Shown here piece by piece: positions 1 through 10,106 of a DNA stretch of 26,268 nt; positions within the stretch are counted from its first letter, which is position 1; each line of letters starts with the position of its first letter. A program made the translations under genes and the position numbers. Location of the stretch: NCBI GenBank assembly GCA_003833135.1, contig QZLH01001136.1, positions 1 to 26,268 on the forward strand. Direction: 5' to 3'. The stretch comes from Oehlia diaphana (taxonomy: Eukaryota > Glomeromycota > Glomeromycetes > Glomerales > Glomeraceae). The notes below the pieces were generated by a model that was given only the letters and a program-made list of their open reading frames with translations, did no database searches and was not told the origin of the DNA.

Positions 1-420
1 AAGAAGTCAGCATCCAAGCTGACATTCCATAACACTTCCATGATGGTTCCTCACTAGTTCCATGACAGCTTCACAGAAGTTCCAGGACACTATCAAGTCA
101 CCATCATGGTACTAAGCTGGATCCTCGAATCACATGCCCAAAAGATCGGCCAAAATTATGGTATAGTGCCGGCCAAAATTAATCACAGATCTACTGCGCC
201 ACCCGACATGATATTTTTTTACTATATTTTAGCATTTTGATGGATAACAAAATAGGTGGAGAAGGAAAGCACCCTCGAATCCTTAACAGGTAACCAAAGA
301 GACACAGAATGGTAAAAACTTCATCATAAAACTTGGGATCCAAACAATTGCAGACAGGCCGGACCTCCAACATAGAATTCAACAACCAATCAACCATAGA
401 ATCCCAATATCATAAATTAT
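1..420. repeat. Probable dispersed repeat / retroelement edge, cut by the window start
   Basis: This stretch is richer in GC than the spacer that follows and contains many short self-similar words (variants of ttccatgatgg, gttccatgac and cagaagttccagg) plus a small hairpin at 6-23 (GTCAGC, 6-base loop, GCTGAC). A minus-strand open frame at 191-397 encodes 68 residues, but it has no motif I recognise and no credible gene context. The composition resembles the end of a transposon or an LTR. No terminal repeat pair can be shown because the element runs off the window. The repeat call is inference. Confidence 0.35.
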
Positions 421-502
421 ATTAGAAAATGATTATTGACGCATAGAACTAAATAAAAATAAGTATATTTCGATTATTTAGATCATTTAGATTATTTAGT
501 CA

Positions 503-583
503 TAAGTAGGTAATAGTCTAACAAAAGGTAGGTAACATTTATTTAAACTGTTACCTACCTTTTGTTAGACTATTACCTACTTA
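503..583. repeat. Perfect long inverted repeat (35-bp arms)
   Basis: The arms at 503-537 and 549-583 are exact reverse complements, separated by an 11-base A/T-rich loop. The arm begins TAAGTAGGTAATAGTCTAAC. Perfect pairing over 35 bases suggests a young fold-back or MITE-like element, or the terminus of a DNA transposon. It lies 14 bases from a second, perfect palindrome with which it shares a word. Confidence 0.9.
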
Positions 584-597
584 AATAACCTAATCTA

Positions 598-647
598 AGC
601 CGTTTATGACTAAATAATATAATTATATTATTTAGTCATAAACGGCT
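598..647. repeat. Perfect 50-bp palindrome
   Basis: Bases 598-622 are exactly the reverse complement of 623-647 with no spacer; the arm begins AGCCGTTTATGACTAAATAA. The 15-base word ATTATTTAGTCATAA occurs in the right arm (627-641) and again outside the palindrome just before the neighbouring inverted repeat (491-505), so the two structures look like parts of one element. Zero-loop palindromes of this length are unstable in many hosts, which suggests a recent origin or active maintenance. Confidence 0.92.
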
Positions 648-891
648 CATATTTCTAACCGGCAAGACAACAATGTCTGGCCAATGTTGCAGAGTAAAGT
701 GTGTAGACCTAGACCCATATCTGCGCCATTAGGCACATTTAGTGAATTGTCGGGCGGGGTAGGTGGCCTTTTTCTTCGTAATGCTCAGAAAAAGATAAAT
801 AGTACTTTGCTTTGACATATATGAAGGCAGGAGGAGAATTAATTAATTGAATAAAAATTTTCTGAGGATATTATTACACTGTGAAAGATAT

Positions 892-901
892 TCTATATAA
901 G
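892..901 (+). promoter_or_regulatory. Possible TATA box of the 902-2945 remnant
   Basis: A tatataa word lies directly before the ATG at 902. That is too close for a normal transcription start followed by a leader, so this may be chance in AT-rich DNA. It is listed only because it abuts the apparent original start codon. Confidence 0.2.
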
Positions 902-2945
902 ATGTCATCTCGTCAAGCTAACCAAACAAATATTCGTAAAGAAATTTGAGCCAAACTTGCAGAGCTTAAAGGAGTAACGTTAGACATGATACCATACCCA
1001 CGTTCCAATGATTTGCTTGCTAAGTATCAAGAGGAAATCGCACAATTTCAGGTGGTATCTGAGGAAAAAAGAAATGAAACGCATGATGTTTCGCAAAGCA
1101 AATCTATAGATGAATTGGCTGACTGGTTAGCAGATCCAGTGAAGGGTTCTAAGCTAAAAGAATCTGAAAATATAGATCCGTTACACTCGATAAATGGGTA
1201 GACAAGCAGGAATGGCTAGGAAAAGAAAATCCAGAACGGCATGAGGATGAATCGATTTGGTAGTTTTCAAGACGAATTCCAAAGTTAGCGCCCCAAAAAG
1301 TAAAAAATGAACATGGGTTTAGTTACTGGAAACTTCCTAGAGGAGCATATAAACCATATATAACAAATAATTATGCTAAGAAAATTCTGGATCTTATGGA
1401 TGATGAAGAAGAATATGTTATTAGGGTGGCTAATGATTGAGAAATGGGTAGAATGGAGGAGCGAATAGAATGGGATGAATCTAGTGGTAACTATCTAGGT
1501 ATAAAGGAGGTACGGGTTTTAGGAGGAAAAGAAGAGTATCACATGGATGGCCATCATTGCTTGCTCATTCTTATGGAAAAGCCAGTCTGAATGAACTTCT
1601 ATTAGTAGATAGGAGGGTGTGGTTATCCTGGAAAGATTCAGAGGTAATGAATCTTGATGAGTATCAAGTCGAGCCATATAATCTTGAGCTAGAAGGCCAG
1701 CCCTATACATTACGTTTCCAGTTTATGGCATGCCCGCGTCAAAAATTATATGGTCCAGGAACTAATGAAGATGGAACTGTATGGTGGCATAGTGATGGAC
1801 TAGTAGTCAATGTTAGCTATAAAATGGCATCAGAAGTTTGCTGTCTTCTTTATCATCATTCTACAGAGTATACACTTTTTACTAGACTCCACACATCTGA
1901 AGGTATGGTCGAAGAAATGGGAGATAAAGGATGGCATTTCGGTAAGAAAAAGAAAGCCGGAAGTCTTACTGGAGAAGAAATTACGCCAGGACAACTAAAG
2001 GGAATTGACGAATTTTTAGTATTAAAAACCTGAGAGTATGTTAACCATATTTGCTATGAACTTCGACCAGTTCCGAGACCACAAGGACCACCAGGACCAT
2101 TTTATGATGGCAACTTGAATTGTATCGTAGCAGAATTACAATGACTAATAGAGCATAGAGGAACAAAGCGGGCTATAGGGCTAACGCCAGCTCGTGAAAG
2201 TGCCCTTGCGAAATTTAATGAAAAGGTACGAGCACCCAGCTGTACTTTAGATGATTTGCATGTCCTTGAAAAGCCAGAAAAATCTGGAGGTATAGGGATG
2301 AAAATCGTCGTCAAGAATATTTTGGGTAACGAAATGTGAAATAGTGGTAGGTATCTTAAATAACGTAAGCTGACAGTATTTTGCCATAATAATCATGCAT
2401 GGACAGGAGGTATACCTGAAATGCCTCGAGTATCTTCAGTCTATGATATGGACTATGAATGTGAAAGAGCACTTGTTTCCGCATGCACAAAAACTAAGAA
2501 GGGGGAGGTTAATATCGATGAAAAAAAGATTGCTGAAGCTCTTATATCATTTGTCGCAAAAAACCTTCCAAGAGCTACAAGAATATGGATTGTAGGTAAG
2601 GAGATTCTAACTCATGAAGGTATTCTATATCGTAGTTCTCATGAATGGAAGAAGCTGAACGACGCATTCATATGTGAAAAATCGCAATCCATACCTGAAG
2701 AACTTTTATGGGAAGAGAATGTAGATATTTGTCAATGGATCGAAGATGGGTATCAATCTAATACACTGGCTCCTTCAGAAGAGCTTAAAGCTGAGTTTGA
2801 TAAAGTCTTGAAATCATTAGGAGGCGCCCAGTCTTATCGATTCCATTGCTAAACGTTTTAGTGATCGATTAATTACGTTGCAGAAAACAAAGCGGAATTG
2901 AATCAAATTTTTTCAGATACTGAAAATCTGATGAAGATGGCGTGA
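902..2945 (+). pseudogene. Decayed long ORF of an unrecognised, probably mobile, protein family
   Basis: A coding remnant of about 680 codons. The likely original start is the ATG at 902 (MSSRQANQTNIRKEI), in frame with the segment at 986-1201 but cut by a TGA at 947. Frameshifts fall near 1190, between about 1520 and 1560, and near 2820-2840. Between shifts the frames run on cleanly except for in-frame stops: TAG 1261, TGA 1438, TGA 2031, TGA 2142, TGA 2337 and TAA 2361. The best-preserved parts are 1557-2030 (LAHSYGKASLNELL onward) and 2421-2852 (MPRVSSVYDMDYECERALV onward). A segment reading CHNNHAWTGGIPEM may be a conserved motif. Base composition is clearly more GC-rich than the flanks, unlike the host genes here. 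The region has the look of a repeated large ORF carried by a mobile or plasmid-like element, but I do not recognise a catalytic domain and give no function. Confidence 0.7.
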
Positions 2946-3459
2946 AAGGTATATTACTAAACATTTTTTTTTAAAAAAAAAATCTAATTTTAACTTATTG
3001 TTTTAATTAGATTGGATTAACTATTATCAAAGATCATATTTTAGCAACGATTACAGGCCATAGTACCCCCTATGTGTAGTACCCCCCTTTTTTTCTGAAA
3101 AAAATATCCATTTTCTTTTGATTATACTATTTAAACAATCTAATTTACCAAGCGACACATTTAAAAATATATAAAAGTTTTTAAAACTCTTCTTTTATAA
3201 TAAAAAATTTCGTACATCCCCGGTACAGTGTCAACCGACCCAAATTTTACAAGATACCCGGGTACTATGGCCTGTGATATATGTAATTCTTCAGCATCAT
3301 TAATGGTGTTGAAAAATGGAATCAGTATGGAAATAATACCAACACAGCAGAAGCTGCGCACTCACTAGTTGTTTGTATTTTAATATATTTTATTTTATAG
3401 TACTATAGAGTTAAAAATTTAATTTAATTATTAAATTTATTAAATATTTTTTTAAATTT
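2946..3459. other. AT-rich spacer with no supported gene
   Basis: This contains homopolymer A and T runs and a near-duplicate word (tagtacccccta then gtagtacccccc, about 3061-3090). A short + strand frame from the ATG at 3267 (MACDICNSSASLMVLKNGIS, then a stop) could be an orphaned exon of the remnant that follows. However, joining it to that remnant at the obvious splice sites creates a stop codon. Confidence 0.5.
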
Positions 3460-3908
3460 AGAGGTCAAAAATTAGATGAACGTCATTTAAAAATAATCGA
3501 AATTCAAGACTTTTCGGCTGTCCCTTATACAAACAAGATAAAAGCCAAGTTAAAAGGGCAACTGCTTGTAATAAATCGAAAAGGTAAACTTTTGGTTTGG
3601 AATTTAATATTTAAGTTAAAAAACAATATAATTTAATTTACAGAAAAACGAAATCAAAAGAATAAAGAAGATAAAAATTCATTTAAAAGGAAATATGGTC
3701 AATCCAAAATTCAATCTATAGATGAAAATATTTATGAATTTGAAAGTGATAATTCACGATCAAAAAAGGTTGATATTGAAGAAAGACGCTTGCGTTTAAA
3801 GCTTGAAATAGAAGATCGAAAAATGAATTTAAAAAAAAAAGTGATATAGCTTTGAGAAAAGCAGTGGCTGAAGTAGAGGCTATTGAAATTGCTAATGAAA
3901 AGCCTTAA
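3460..3908 (+). pseudogene. 3' end of a coiled-coil protein gene (SANT/Myb-like family suspected)
   Basis: Two exon-like pieces are joined by an intron-like stretch with GT at about 3584 and AG at about 3642. The first reads GQKLDERHLKIIEIQDFSAV and onward; the second starts KRNQKNKEDKNSF. The C-terminal part is strongly charged and heptad-like (VDIEERRLRLKLEIEDRKMN), then ALRKAVAEVEAIEIANEKP and a stop at 3906-3908. The 10-base A run at 3831-3840 is one base short of the length that keeps the frame open, so the tail is reached only after a 1-base shift: either a real lesion or a homopolymer error. Tails like this are common in SANT/Myb-like proteins derived from transposons, but the DNA-binding domain is not visible here, so the family name is inference. 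A related tail may lie on the minus strand near 24056-24130. Confidence 0.45.
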
Positions 3909-4668
3909 AAAATAATTAGATTTATGTATCGATAATGAAATAAATAAACCAATTTATAATTAATTAGTAAATAATTTGATTTAAATAAATAATTTTCGTT
4001 TAATCATTAAAAGTTATTACAGGAAGTAATTTTTGATAATGGTATATAATGACAATCAATCGTTAGGTTAAATCGTTACGACGAGGTAGTGATACAATAA
4101 TTATCAATCACTTTTGTCGGTAATTATCATTTTTTTATAAAAATTTTAAAAAGGAGCCTCGTTAGTCGTCACTTTTTATATTAAAAAATTCTGGATTCTT
4201 TTTTTATTCCAAATAAATATATAATTAAGCATTGCAACATCATTCTTAATAATTTTATTAATAATATAATTAATTGTTCGATATTTTGCTTTTAAATAAT
4301 CGAAGTACACTATAACTTTGATAGAAACTTTAACTAATAATGTTTCCAGATTTCCAGGATTACTAAATGGTAAAATTTTTAACACCAATGTATTTATTTT
4401 TTCTATTTTTATAGGTAATAAATCATTATATTTTAATATTTATTTAATTATTACTTTTTTTGATATCGAATTTTTTTTTTTATACTTAAATAAATAATAA
4501 ATAAAGTTATTTGATTGGATAATGGGATATACAGTCTATCGAATAGTCTAATGGTAAAATGGTAACTTCATAGGAAATATAGTCGATGTGATATTTATAA
4601 AAACAAGATGAAATAATGAAATAGGACATGATACATTGATACAAGATGTAAACCGCACCGCAGTTTAA
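3909..4668. other. AT-rich spacer; weak minus-strand coding trace at 4176-4388
   Basis: A 70-residue minus-strand frame (ATG at 4388) contains LPFSNPGNLETLLVKVSIKV and YFDYLKAKYRTINYI. The prose-like amino-acid mix suggests a fragment of a real protein rather than random AT-rich translation, but nothing around it completes a gene. Imperfect inverted words GACGAGG and CCTCGttaGTCGTC flank about 4079-4165. No RNA gene was seen. Confidence 0.3.
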
Positions 4669-5250
4669 TCAATCATTGAAATCAAAAAATTTCTTTAACA
4701 AAATCATAAAAATTATAAATATAAATGGAGCAACTATATTAAAAAATAATAATCCACGATGATTATCCCAAATTTCTCCATGTTCTTCGTATTCGTCCAA
4801 AGAACTTCTAACCCAATCAATATCATGATCTGCAAATGTTTCAATAGTCGAATAATCATCATCATCATTCGAGAAAGTAGAAGTACTAGTTGATGTATCA
4901 TAACCACTACTCGTGGTTTCACTAGAAATAGATTCATCACTTTCACCATCTTTCTCATAATAATTTTTACCTAAATTAATACATAAAAATGTCTTTTCTT
5001 TATTATTTAAATAATAATATTTATTTTTTAATTTAGTATAAAAAATATCTTGTAACGCTTGTGAATTATTAATATATTCAATATCTTCCAAAGAAGGAGA
5101 ATATAATGATCGAGCGTAAGATTCGGTGACATTAGATGATAGCTCTTTAGATAATTGAATACGAGCCAATCTAAAACAACGATCAATCTCAAATTTTGAT
5201 ATTGTAACATATCGATTTTTTTGTGTTTTATTTCTAGTTAAGATCGTCAT
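4669..5250 (-). CDS. Orphan 193-residue protein with acidic Ser/Asp-rich centre and C-terminal membrane anchor
   Basis: A single uninterrupted exon from ATG 5250 to the stop at 4669. The N terminus (residues 1-45) is basic and helical-looking (FEIDRCFRLARIQLSKEL). The middle (about 100-145) is low complexity and acidic, with serine/threonine runs and DDDD. Near the C terminus, about residues 167-187 (GLLFFNIVAPFIFIIFMILL) form one strong hydrophobic segment followed by KKFFDFND, the layout of a tail-anchored protein whose bulk faces the cytosol. I do not recognise a family. It stands alone: the neighbours are spacer on both sides. That it stays open across 580 bases of AT-rich DNA with ordered composition supports a real gene. 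Frames overlapping it are shadows. Confidence 0.65.
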   Translation of the reverse strand: MTILTRNKTQKNRYVTISKFEIDRCFRLARIQLSKELSSNVTESYARSLYSPSLEDIEYINNSQALQDIFYTKLKNKYYYLNNKEKTFLCINLGKNYYEKDGESDESISSETTSSGYDTSTSTSTFSNDDDDYSTIETFADHDIDWVRSSLDEYEEHGEIWDNHRGLLFFNIVAPFIFIIFMILLKKFFDFND

Positions 5251-7240
5251 TATGATATATTTAAGGAATGTAAAATAAGTTATATATTATTATTTGCGAG
5301 TTTGACGCGAAATAACAAATATTTTATCTAAGAAAATTTAATAAATAAAATTTATGAAAAAAACCTTATATTCTCGTTCTATATATATTATCCAAAGAAT
5401 AATTGTCATTCTAATCACGTGTACCATGATCCATTAATATTTTTACATTGCATAAATTAATGTGCAAATTTGTTTTAGTTTGACATAAAATAAATTTGAT
5501 TTAGCTAGTGTCCCTCCCAATGGGAGTCACTTAGCATTTTATTTTCTCTACCTTGGTGTTCCTATCTTTTAGATGGGTTGGTGTATCAGATTTTATATCG
5601 TACTGCTTGTTTCCTTACCCGATAAGGCGTTTCGAATTCTAATGTAGTCGCTCCTGATTCCTGTTAACCTCGAAAATAAAAATAACAAATAAAAATGTGC
5701 AATTTTGATTCACCAAATCTAATTGTCACGCCAATGCATAATAAATATACTTGCTGCATTGGTATAATAATTAATGCTGTAGAATTTTATAAATGGAAGT
5801 GAAGGCGAAAAAAAAAAAAAAAAAATAATAAATTTTTTTTCTTTTTTCTTTTTTCTTTTCCTAAAAAAAATTATATATGTATAAAATTTAATAATTGAAT
5901 AATAATAGAACATACTTACATTGTTTCCCCTCTAATAATAGATGAACAATTTTTTTTATTTTTTTGCACATCATGTGATTACTTGGCACGTGAATTGTAT
6001 TACCTACCAATGTCCGATTGATTTAATACATTAGACATTCAATTGAAAAAATGCTTACCATCGATAATATAGGACCGCAGCATCAATCTGACCGATCCGA
6101 TCAGATCTAGATCTAAGTTTAATGACGAAGTAAATAATAACGATATTATGCTATAAGTTAATAAAAAAATATAAATAAAATAATAAAAAAAGTTACGTAA
6201 AAAGAAAATATTAGTATAGATTATTATAAAAAGAAAAAAGTCGGGATAAAAATATTAAAAATTCGAATGTACACATGACCCGACAGCCAATCAAATTATT
6301 TGAACCATAATAATTTCAGGCCCACCACTTCAGAAAAGAAGAAACTATATTAGCGCGATCGAAAACGAAAAAAGGCCTATTACACACAATTTTCGTATCA
6401 AAGATCCTTATTATGAATCTTCTCTGACAATTGATATGTCCGCCCATATTCGTTGGACCTCTTTTAATTTTTTAGTTGATATTCTATAGAGATTCAATTT
6501 TATTTGATGATATTAATATTTTAGATTATTTTCCTTTGCCTGTTTAGTTTTTCGTAGTTTGTACTGAAACTATATTTAAAAATAAAAATGGAATAGATCA
6601 GACACAGAGAATCACACATCGCACAATTCAAAATTATTTATACAGGGCAATCTAAAACTACGAATTTCTTTAGTTATATCGATGAGGAATTCTCAGATAT
6701 TTATTATTAATTAATAATCAAACAATTTTAACAAATTATTGTTTCAATATAGAAAATTTTTGTTTTTAATTATCAAAAAAAAAAAAAAAAAACTTTTAAA
6801 GTTAGCTAAATTAGTTATCATCAAAAAAAAAAAGTTAGTTTTGATAACGTGTATATTAGATGATATTTAGTCGGTCAAATGTACCCGTCGGTCAAATCTA
6901 CATTATAATGTAAGCCATGATAATAGTTTAACGTCATGGGTTATCAAATGCAATCGACCAACTGGGATCATTTTTTTTTTCTTCGTCGAAAACAGTAAAT
7001 TAATAAATTATTACACTGGCATAAAAATATTATTAAAAAGGAAATGTTCATAAATGTTTCATCATAATACTGCATAAAAAAGAATTTCGATTAATTTATT
7101 TAGTTGCATTACATTCTGACATTAAATCTGGAATTAAATTTTTAATTAAGAAAAGACACGTTTTTTGTATAGGAAATTAAGGGAAAAAAGTATAAATTTT
7201 ATTATGAGAATCCAAATAATTAATTCTTAATTTAAAAAAA
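5251..7240. other. Long AT-rich spacer with transposon-like scraps
   Basis: No gene could be supported. Visible pieces are: a slightly GC-richer patch at about 5505-5670 that includes the palindromic word CTCCCAATGGGAG; long A runs near 5812-5825 and 6775-6792; the palindrome AGATCTAGATCT at about 6105-6116 inside a GATC-rich patch; and a direct duplication (gtcggtcaaatgtac, gtcggtcaaatctac) at about 6870-6902. These look like eroded transposon ends, but no element can be delimited. Confidence 0.5.
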
Positions 7241-7261
7241 ATGAAAAAAAATACCTATATA

Positions 7262-8373
7262 TCTATTTCTGAAACTGGAATACGTAAAAGGCAGCTGATG
7301 GTTTATTAACACTCTTAGAAATTAAAAGAACCAATGTACCAGCAACAAGTGGAGAAGAAATGAGGTACTAGAAGATACTTTAACATCACTATTGTCACTA
7401 ATATTAGCACTTGTAAACTGGGGCGAAAATGTCAACACATTTTCCAAAGTTTGAGAAATCTGTAACTGCATCACTTGTTTTTTTCGGTAGAACCTGCTGT
7501 AATTTGGAGGTGCAGATGCAGGTGATTGTTTGCAAGCATCTTTAGAATCATTACCGGCAGAAACAGCTATGTGAATACCAGCGTCAGTAACTTCCTCGAC
7601 AACATGATTTAAAGCTCGTGATACAGAAACTACTCCAAGAGACATGTTAACAAACGAATTCTTGTTTTACCATTTTGTATTGTTATACATAGCATAAACC
7701 TTTAATCATATATCATATTGGCAGTTGAGCCATTGCCGTTAGCATCTATAACTCTAACATCAATAATAATGGCATTTCTTGCTACTTCTACACTATTTCC
7801 AGCAGCAATACTAGTAACAAAAGTACCATGACAATGTAAAACATTTCTTTTGCGATCTCCACAAAAAGAACGTCCATGGCCAATAATTGTTCATGTGTAA
7901 GTAAAATACCACAGTCAAATATGAAATATTTACACTCTTTCCAGCTGAATCAGGGTAAACAAATTTTACGATTAACGATGTTTGGTGCTGGTTTATTATC
8001 TATTTATAAAATAACGTTTATTAAAACTCCACTTTAACTTTTCTTTCCTCTTCACATTTTTCATCTTTACAATTGATTTTGCAAATTCAGGTGTAAAATA
8101 TGAAGTATATCCTTGTATAGATCCATCATCAGAAAAATCCTTAATAGCATCTTAATCAACACATTAATCACCTTTAATGATGCTTTGAACACGTGTTTTA
8201 TAGCATTCTTTAGCATTTCATAATGATATTCGGCAGCATTCTTGACTTTTTCATCAAAAATAACTCTTTTTTGATGGTATTATGAGGGACATTCTCTTTG
8301 AGCTGAGACTGAGGACTGAGAGAGCAGCTAGCACAGCAATAGAAAATATTTTAATGAAGCTTGAAGCAACCAT
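7262..8373 (-). pseudogene. Secreted subtilisin-like serine protease (S8, proteinase K type), pseudogene
   Basis: Reading on the minus strand from ATG 8373, the first residues MVASSFIKIFSIAVLAALSV are a good signal peptide. A propeptide of the I9 inhibitor type follows (GYTSYFTPEFAKSIVKMKNV). The catalytic landmarks are then recognisable in order: an Asp-region remnant FDCGIL (normally DTGI), the His region HCHGTFVTSIAAG (normally HGTHVAG), then MSLGVVSVSRALNHVVEEVT and IHIAVSAGNDSKDAC typical of the family, ITAGSTEK, TSDAVTDFSNFGKCVDIFAP, and a damaged Ser region (SSTSF in one frame, SPLVAGTLVL in the next; normally GTSMASPxVAG). Frame changes occur near 8300, 8170, 7480 and 7365, with stops between, so no functional protease can be made. 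Some gaps may be former introns. The ancestor would have been an extracellular or vacuolar endopeptidase. Confidence 0.85.
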
Positions 8374-8610
8374 GTTTTATTATTCCTATTATTATATTCG
8401 AGTAATAGGTTTTTTATATAGGGTAACAATTCCGTATAAAAGTAAAATTGTGCTAGAAATTGGCTTTTTGTCTTTATATATATGTAAAATTTTTTATAGA
8501 AAAAATACTTAAGTTTGTGATAAGAAAAAAGGGAAAGAAATATTTTTAAATTATCACTTTACTAAACATAGAATATTTAAAAACTATAATTAATCTTCCT
8601 CCAAATACGG
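8374..8610. other. Short spacer upstream of the protease pseudogene
   Basis: AT-rich. It contains a TATA-like word (tatatata, about 8477) but nothing that can be assigned as a promoter for the dead gene. A + strand frame over 8282-8512 is the complement of the signal-peptide region and is not a gene. Confidence 0.4.
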
Positions 8611-8933
8611 TAAGACGAAAAGGATTGGTGTCGAGTTAACCAAAAAAAGTATAGTATGGAACGAATTCTATATTGTAATAAAACTATATCGTCAAAACGA
8701 AAAAAGTATTGTATTTATATTTTTTTATTTATAATTATACAGGGAGCAACTTTATAAGCGAAATATTATTTATTCTATATAGTACGCGAAAATAATATTT
8801 CTTTTACGTTATCGATTATCAACTCAGTTGCAGAAGAATAAATTTGAGTAGATACTATACTTTTTGGTTGACCGACACCACTCCTTTTCGTATTACTTTA
8901 TTGGTTGACCTGACATCACTCCTTTCGTATTAC
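8611..8933. mobile_element. Decayed MITE-like inverted-repeat element
   Basis: The left arm at 8611-8659 (taagacgaaaaggattggtg onward) is an imperfect reverse complement of the right arm at 8851-8896, with a few indels over about 45 bases. The right arm is followed at once by a direct partial copy (8901-8933) sharing ttggttgacc and cgtattac. The roughly 190 bases between the arms carry no coding sequence. Size and structure fit a non-autonomous DNA element; no target duplication could be defined. Confidence 0.5.
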
Positions 8934-9123
8934 CCTTCAAATAAAGAAAAATTAAAAATATCAACTTTACTATCCCTTAAACGGAATTTTTTAATATTAA
9001 GAAATAATTTCGTACATATTATAAAGGCATAATCACTGATCGAGTAATCATTGTTTCTTTTTTTTTTGTACTTTTACTACGAATTTTGATAAATTTAAAA
9101 TGATTATAATGGTTTAAGTATTT

Positions 9124-9715
9124 AGGCATCGGGGCTTCTCGCCGAAATCCATTTCATCAAAACCTCAGTATTTCGTCGAAGCCATACGTCGAATGGACAT
9201 TTCGCCGAAAAATTATTCATTCCATTTGGTTACTTTATTTTAAAAGTGCTTTCTTTACCGATTGATATTTTACTGTTTTTATACTAAATATATAAAGAAA
9301 TTTTTCTAGAAAAATTTTTGAATTAGATGATTTTTATTAAATTTATCTCGTTGTTCATAATACTATAATACATTAATCTTTTTTTTACTTGCTTTTTCGT
9401 GAATAAATGTTTTCAGGAAAATAAAGTTATTTATTTATTGCTTAACAATTAATATCTGTTACTTAAATGTTAAAGTGATGATATCCTGGAAAAGAAAGAA
9501 TCTAAAAAATCTCTAAAAATAGTGCGATGAATATTTTTATACTAAGAAACGGGCGAAAACTAAAATTTGAGATTTCATTGGGTGACGATCACGTGGGGGA
9601 CAGAGATCATTTATTTTTGTCCTTCGCTTCGCTCCGATAAAATGCACTTTCAGCGAATAGTCCCTTCGGTGAAACATCCCTTCGGCAAAATGGCTTCGGC
9701 GAAATGTACCGTTAC
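9124..9715. mobile_element. Element bounded by oppositely oriented CGCCGAA-type repeat arrays
   Basis: At 9136-9212 a degenerate unit close to atttcgccgaa recurs about five times (cgccgaaat, tttcgtcgaa, acgtcgaa, tttcgccgaa). At 9640-9709 the reverse orientation recurs (cttcggtgaaac, cttcggcaaaat, cttcggcgaaat) with a period of about 16 bases. The arrays therefore form repeat-built terminal inverted repeats around about 430 bases of AT-rich, non-coding DNA. Similar reiterated TTTCGCCGAA ends are known from small fold-back elements in other eukaryotes. The exact borders are uncertain. Confidence 0.5.
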
Positions 9716-10106
9716 CTTTGAACTTTAGCCCAATTTTTTGGGGGGTTTTTTGGTCGAACACCAAAAATAACCAATAATTTCTGTTTAAGTGACATTTAAG
9801 AAAAAAAAATATATCAATATAAGGAGTTCGAACTAAATTTCAATCTAAAGCAGTTCAATTTGCGATCGAAAATAAAAAAATTTTATTGGATAATTTTTGT
9901 ACAACAAAATCTGACCGAAAAATTCAACCGACCGGAAATGAACAGGGCTAGTGTAAACTCTATTTAATACTCAATTATATGACAGATAGAAAAAGTTTTA
10001 TTACGAAAATTATGTTACAAATTATAAAGTTCTATACTATAATTTTTTTTCGAAAAAAATATAAAATAAAAATATAAAATAAAATATCATAATCAATATT
10101 CGTGAT
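9716..10106. other. 3' flank of the methyltransferase gene
   Basis: AT-rich spacer containing ctgaccgaaaaattcaaccg (about 9911), possibly a transposon end. No convincing AATAAA was seen on the minus strand just past the methyltransferase stop; the downstream DNA is T-rich and may serve as a cleavage region. Confidence 0.4.

Noticed and set aside
3161..3361. Minus-strand frame of 66 residues
   Set aside because: No motif. The + strand reading of the same DNA (from 3267) looks at least as protein-like, and neither can be completed.
4530..4610. tRNA-like words (ctaatggtaaaatggtaa)
   Set aside because: No acceptor stem and no B-box; a cloverleaf cannot be formed.
5719..5913. Minus-strand frame with Lys and Phe runs
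   Set aside because: Produced by A and T homopolymers; no motif and no conserved-looking composition.
8844..9032. + strand frame of 62 residues
   Set aside because: Begins inside the right arm of the inverted-repeat element and its direct copy; repeat-derived.
9537..9764. Minus-strand frame of 75 residues
   Set aside because: Encoded largely by the CGCCGAA repeat array.
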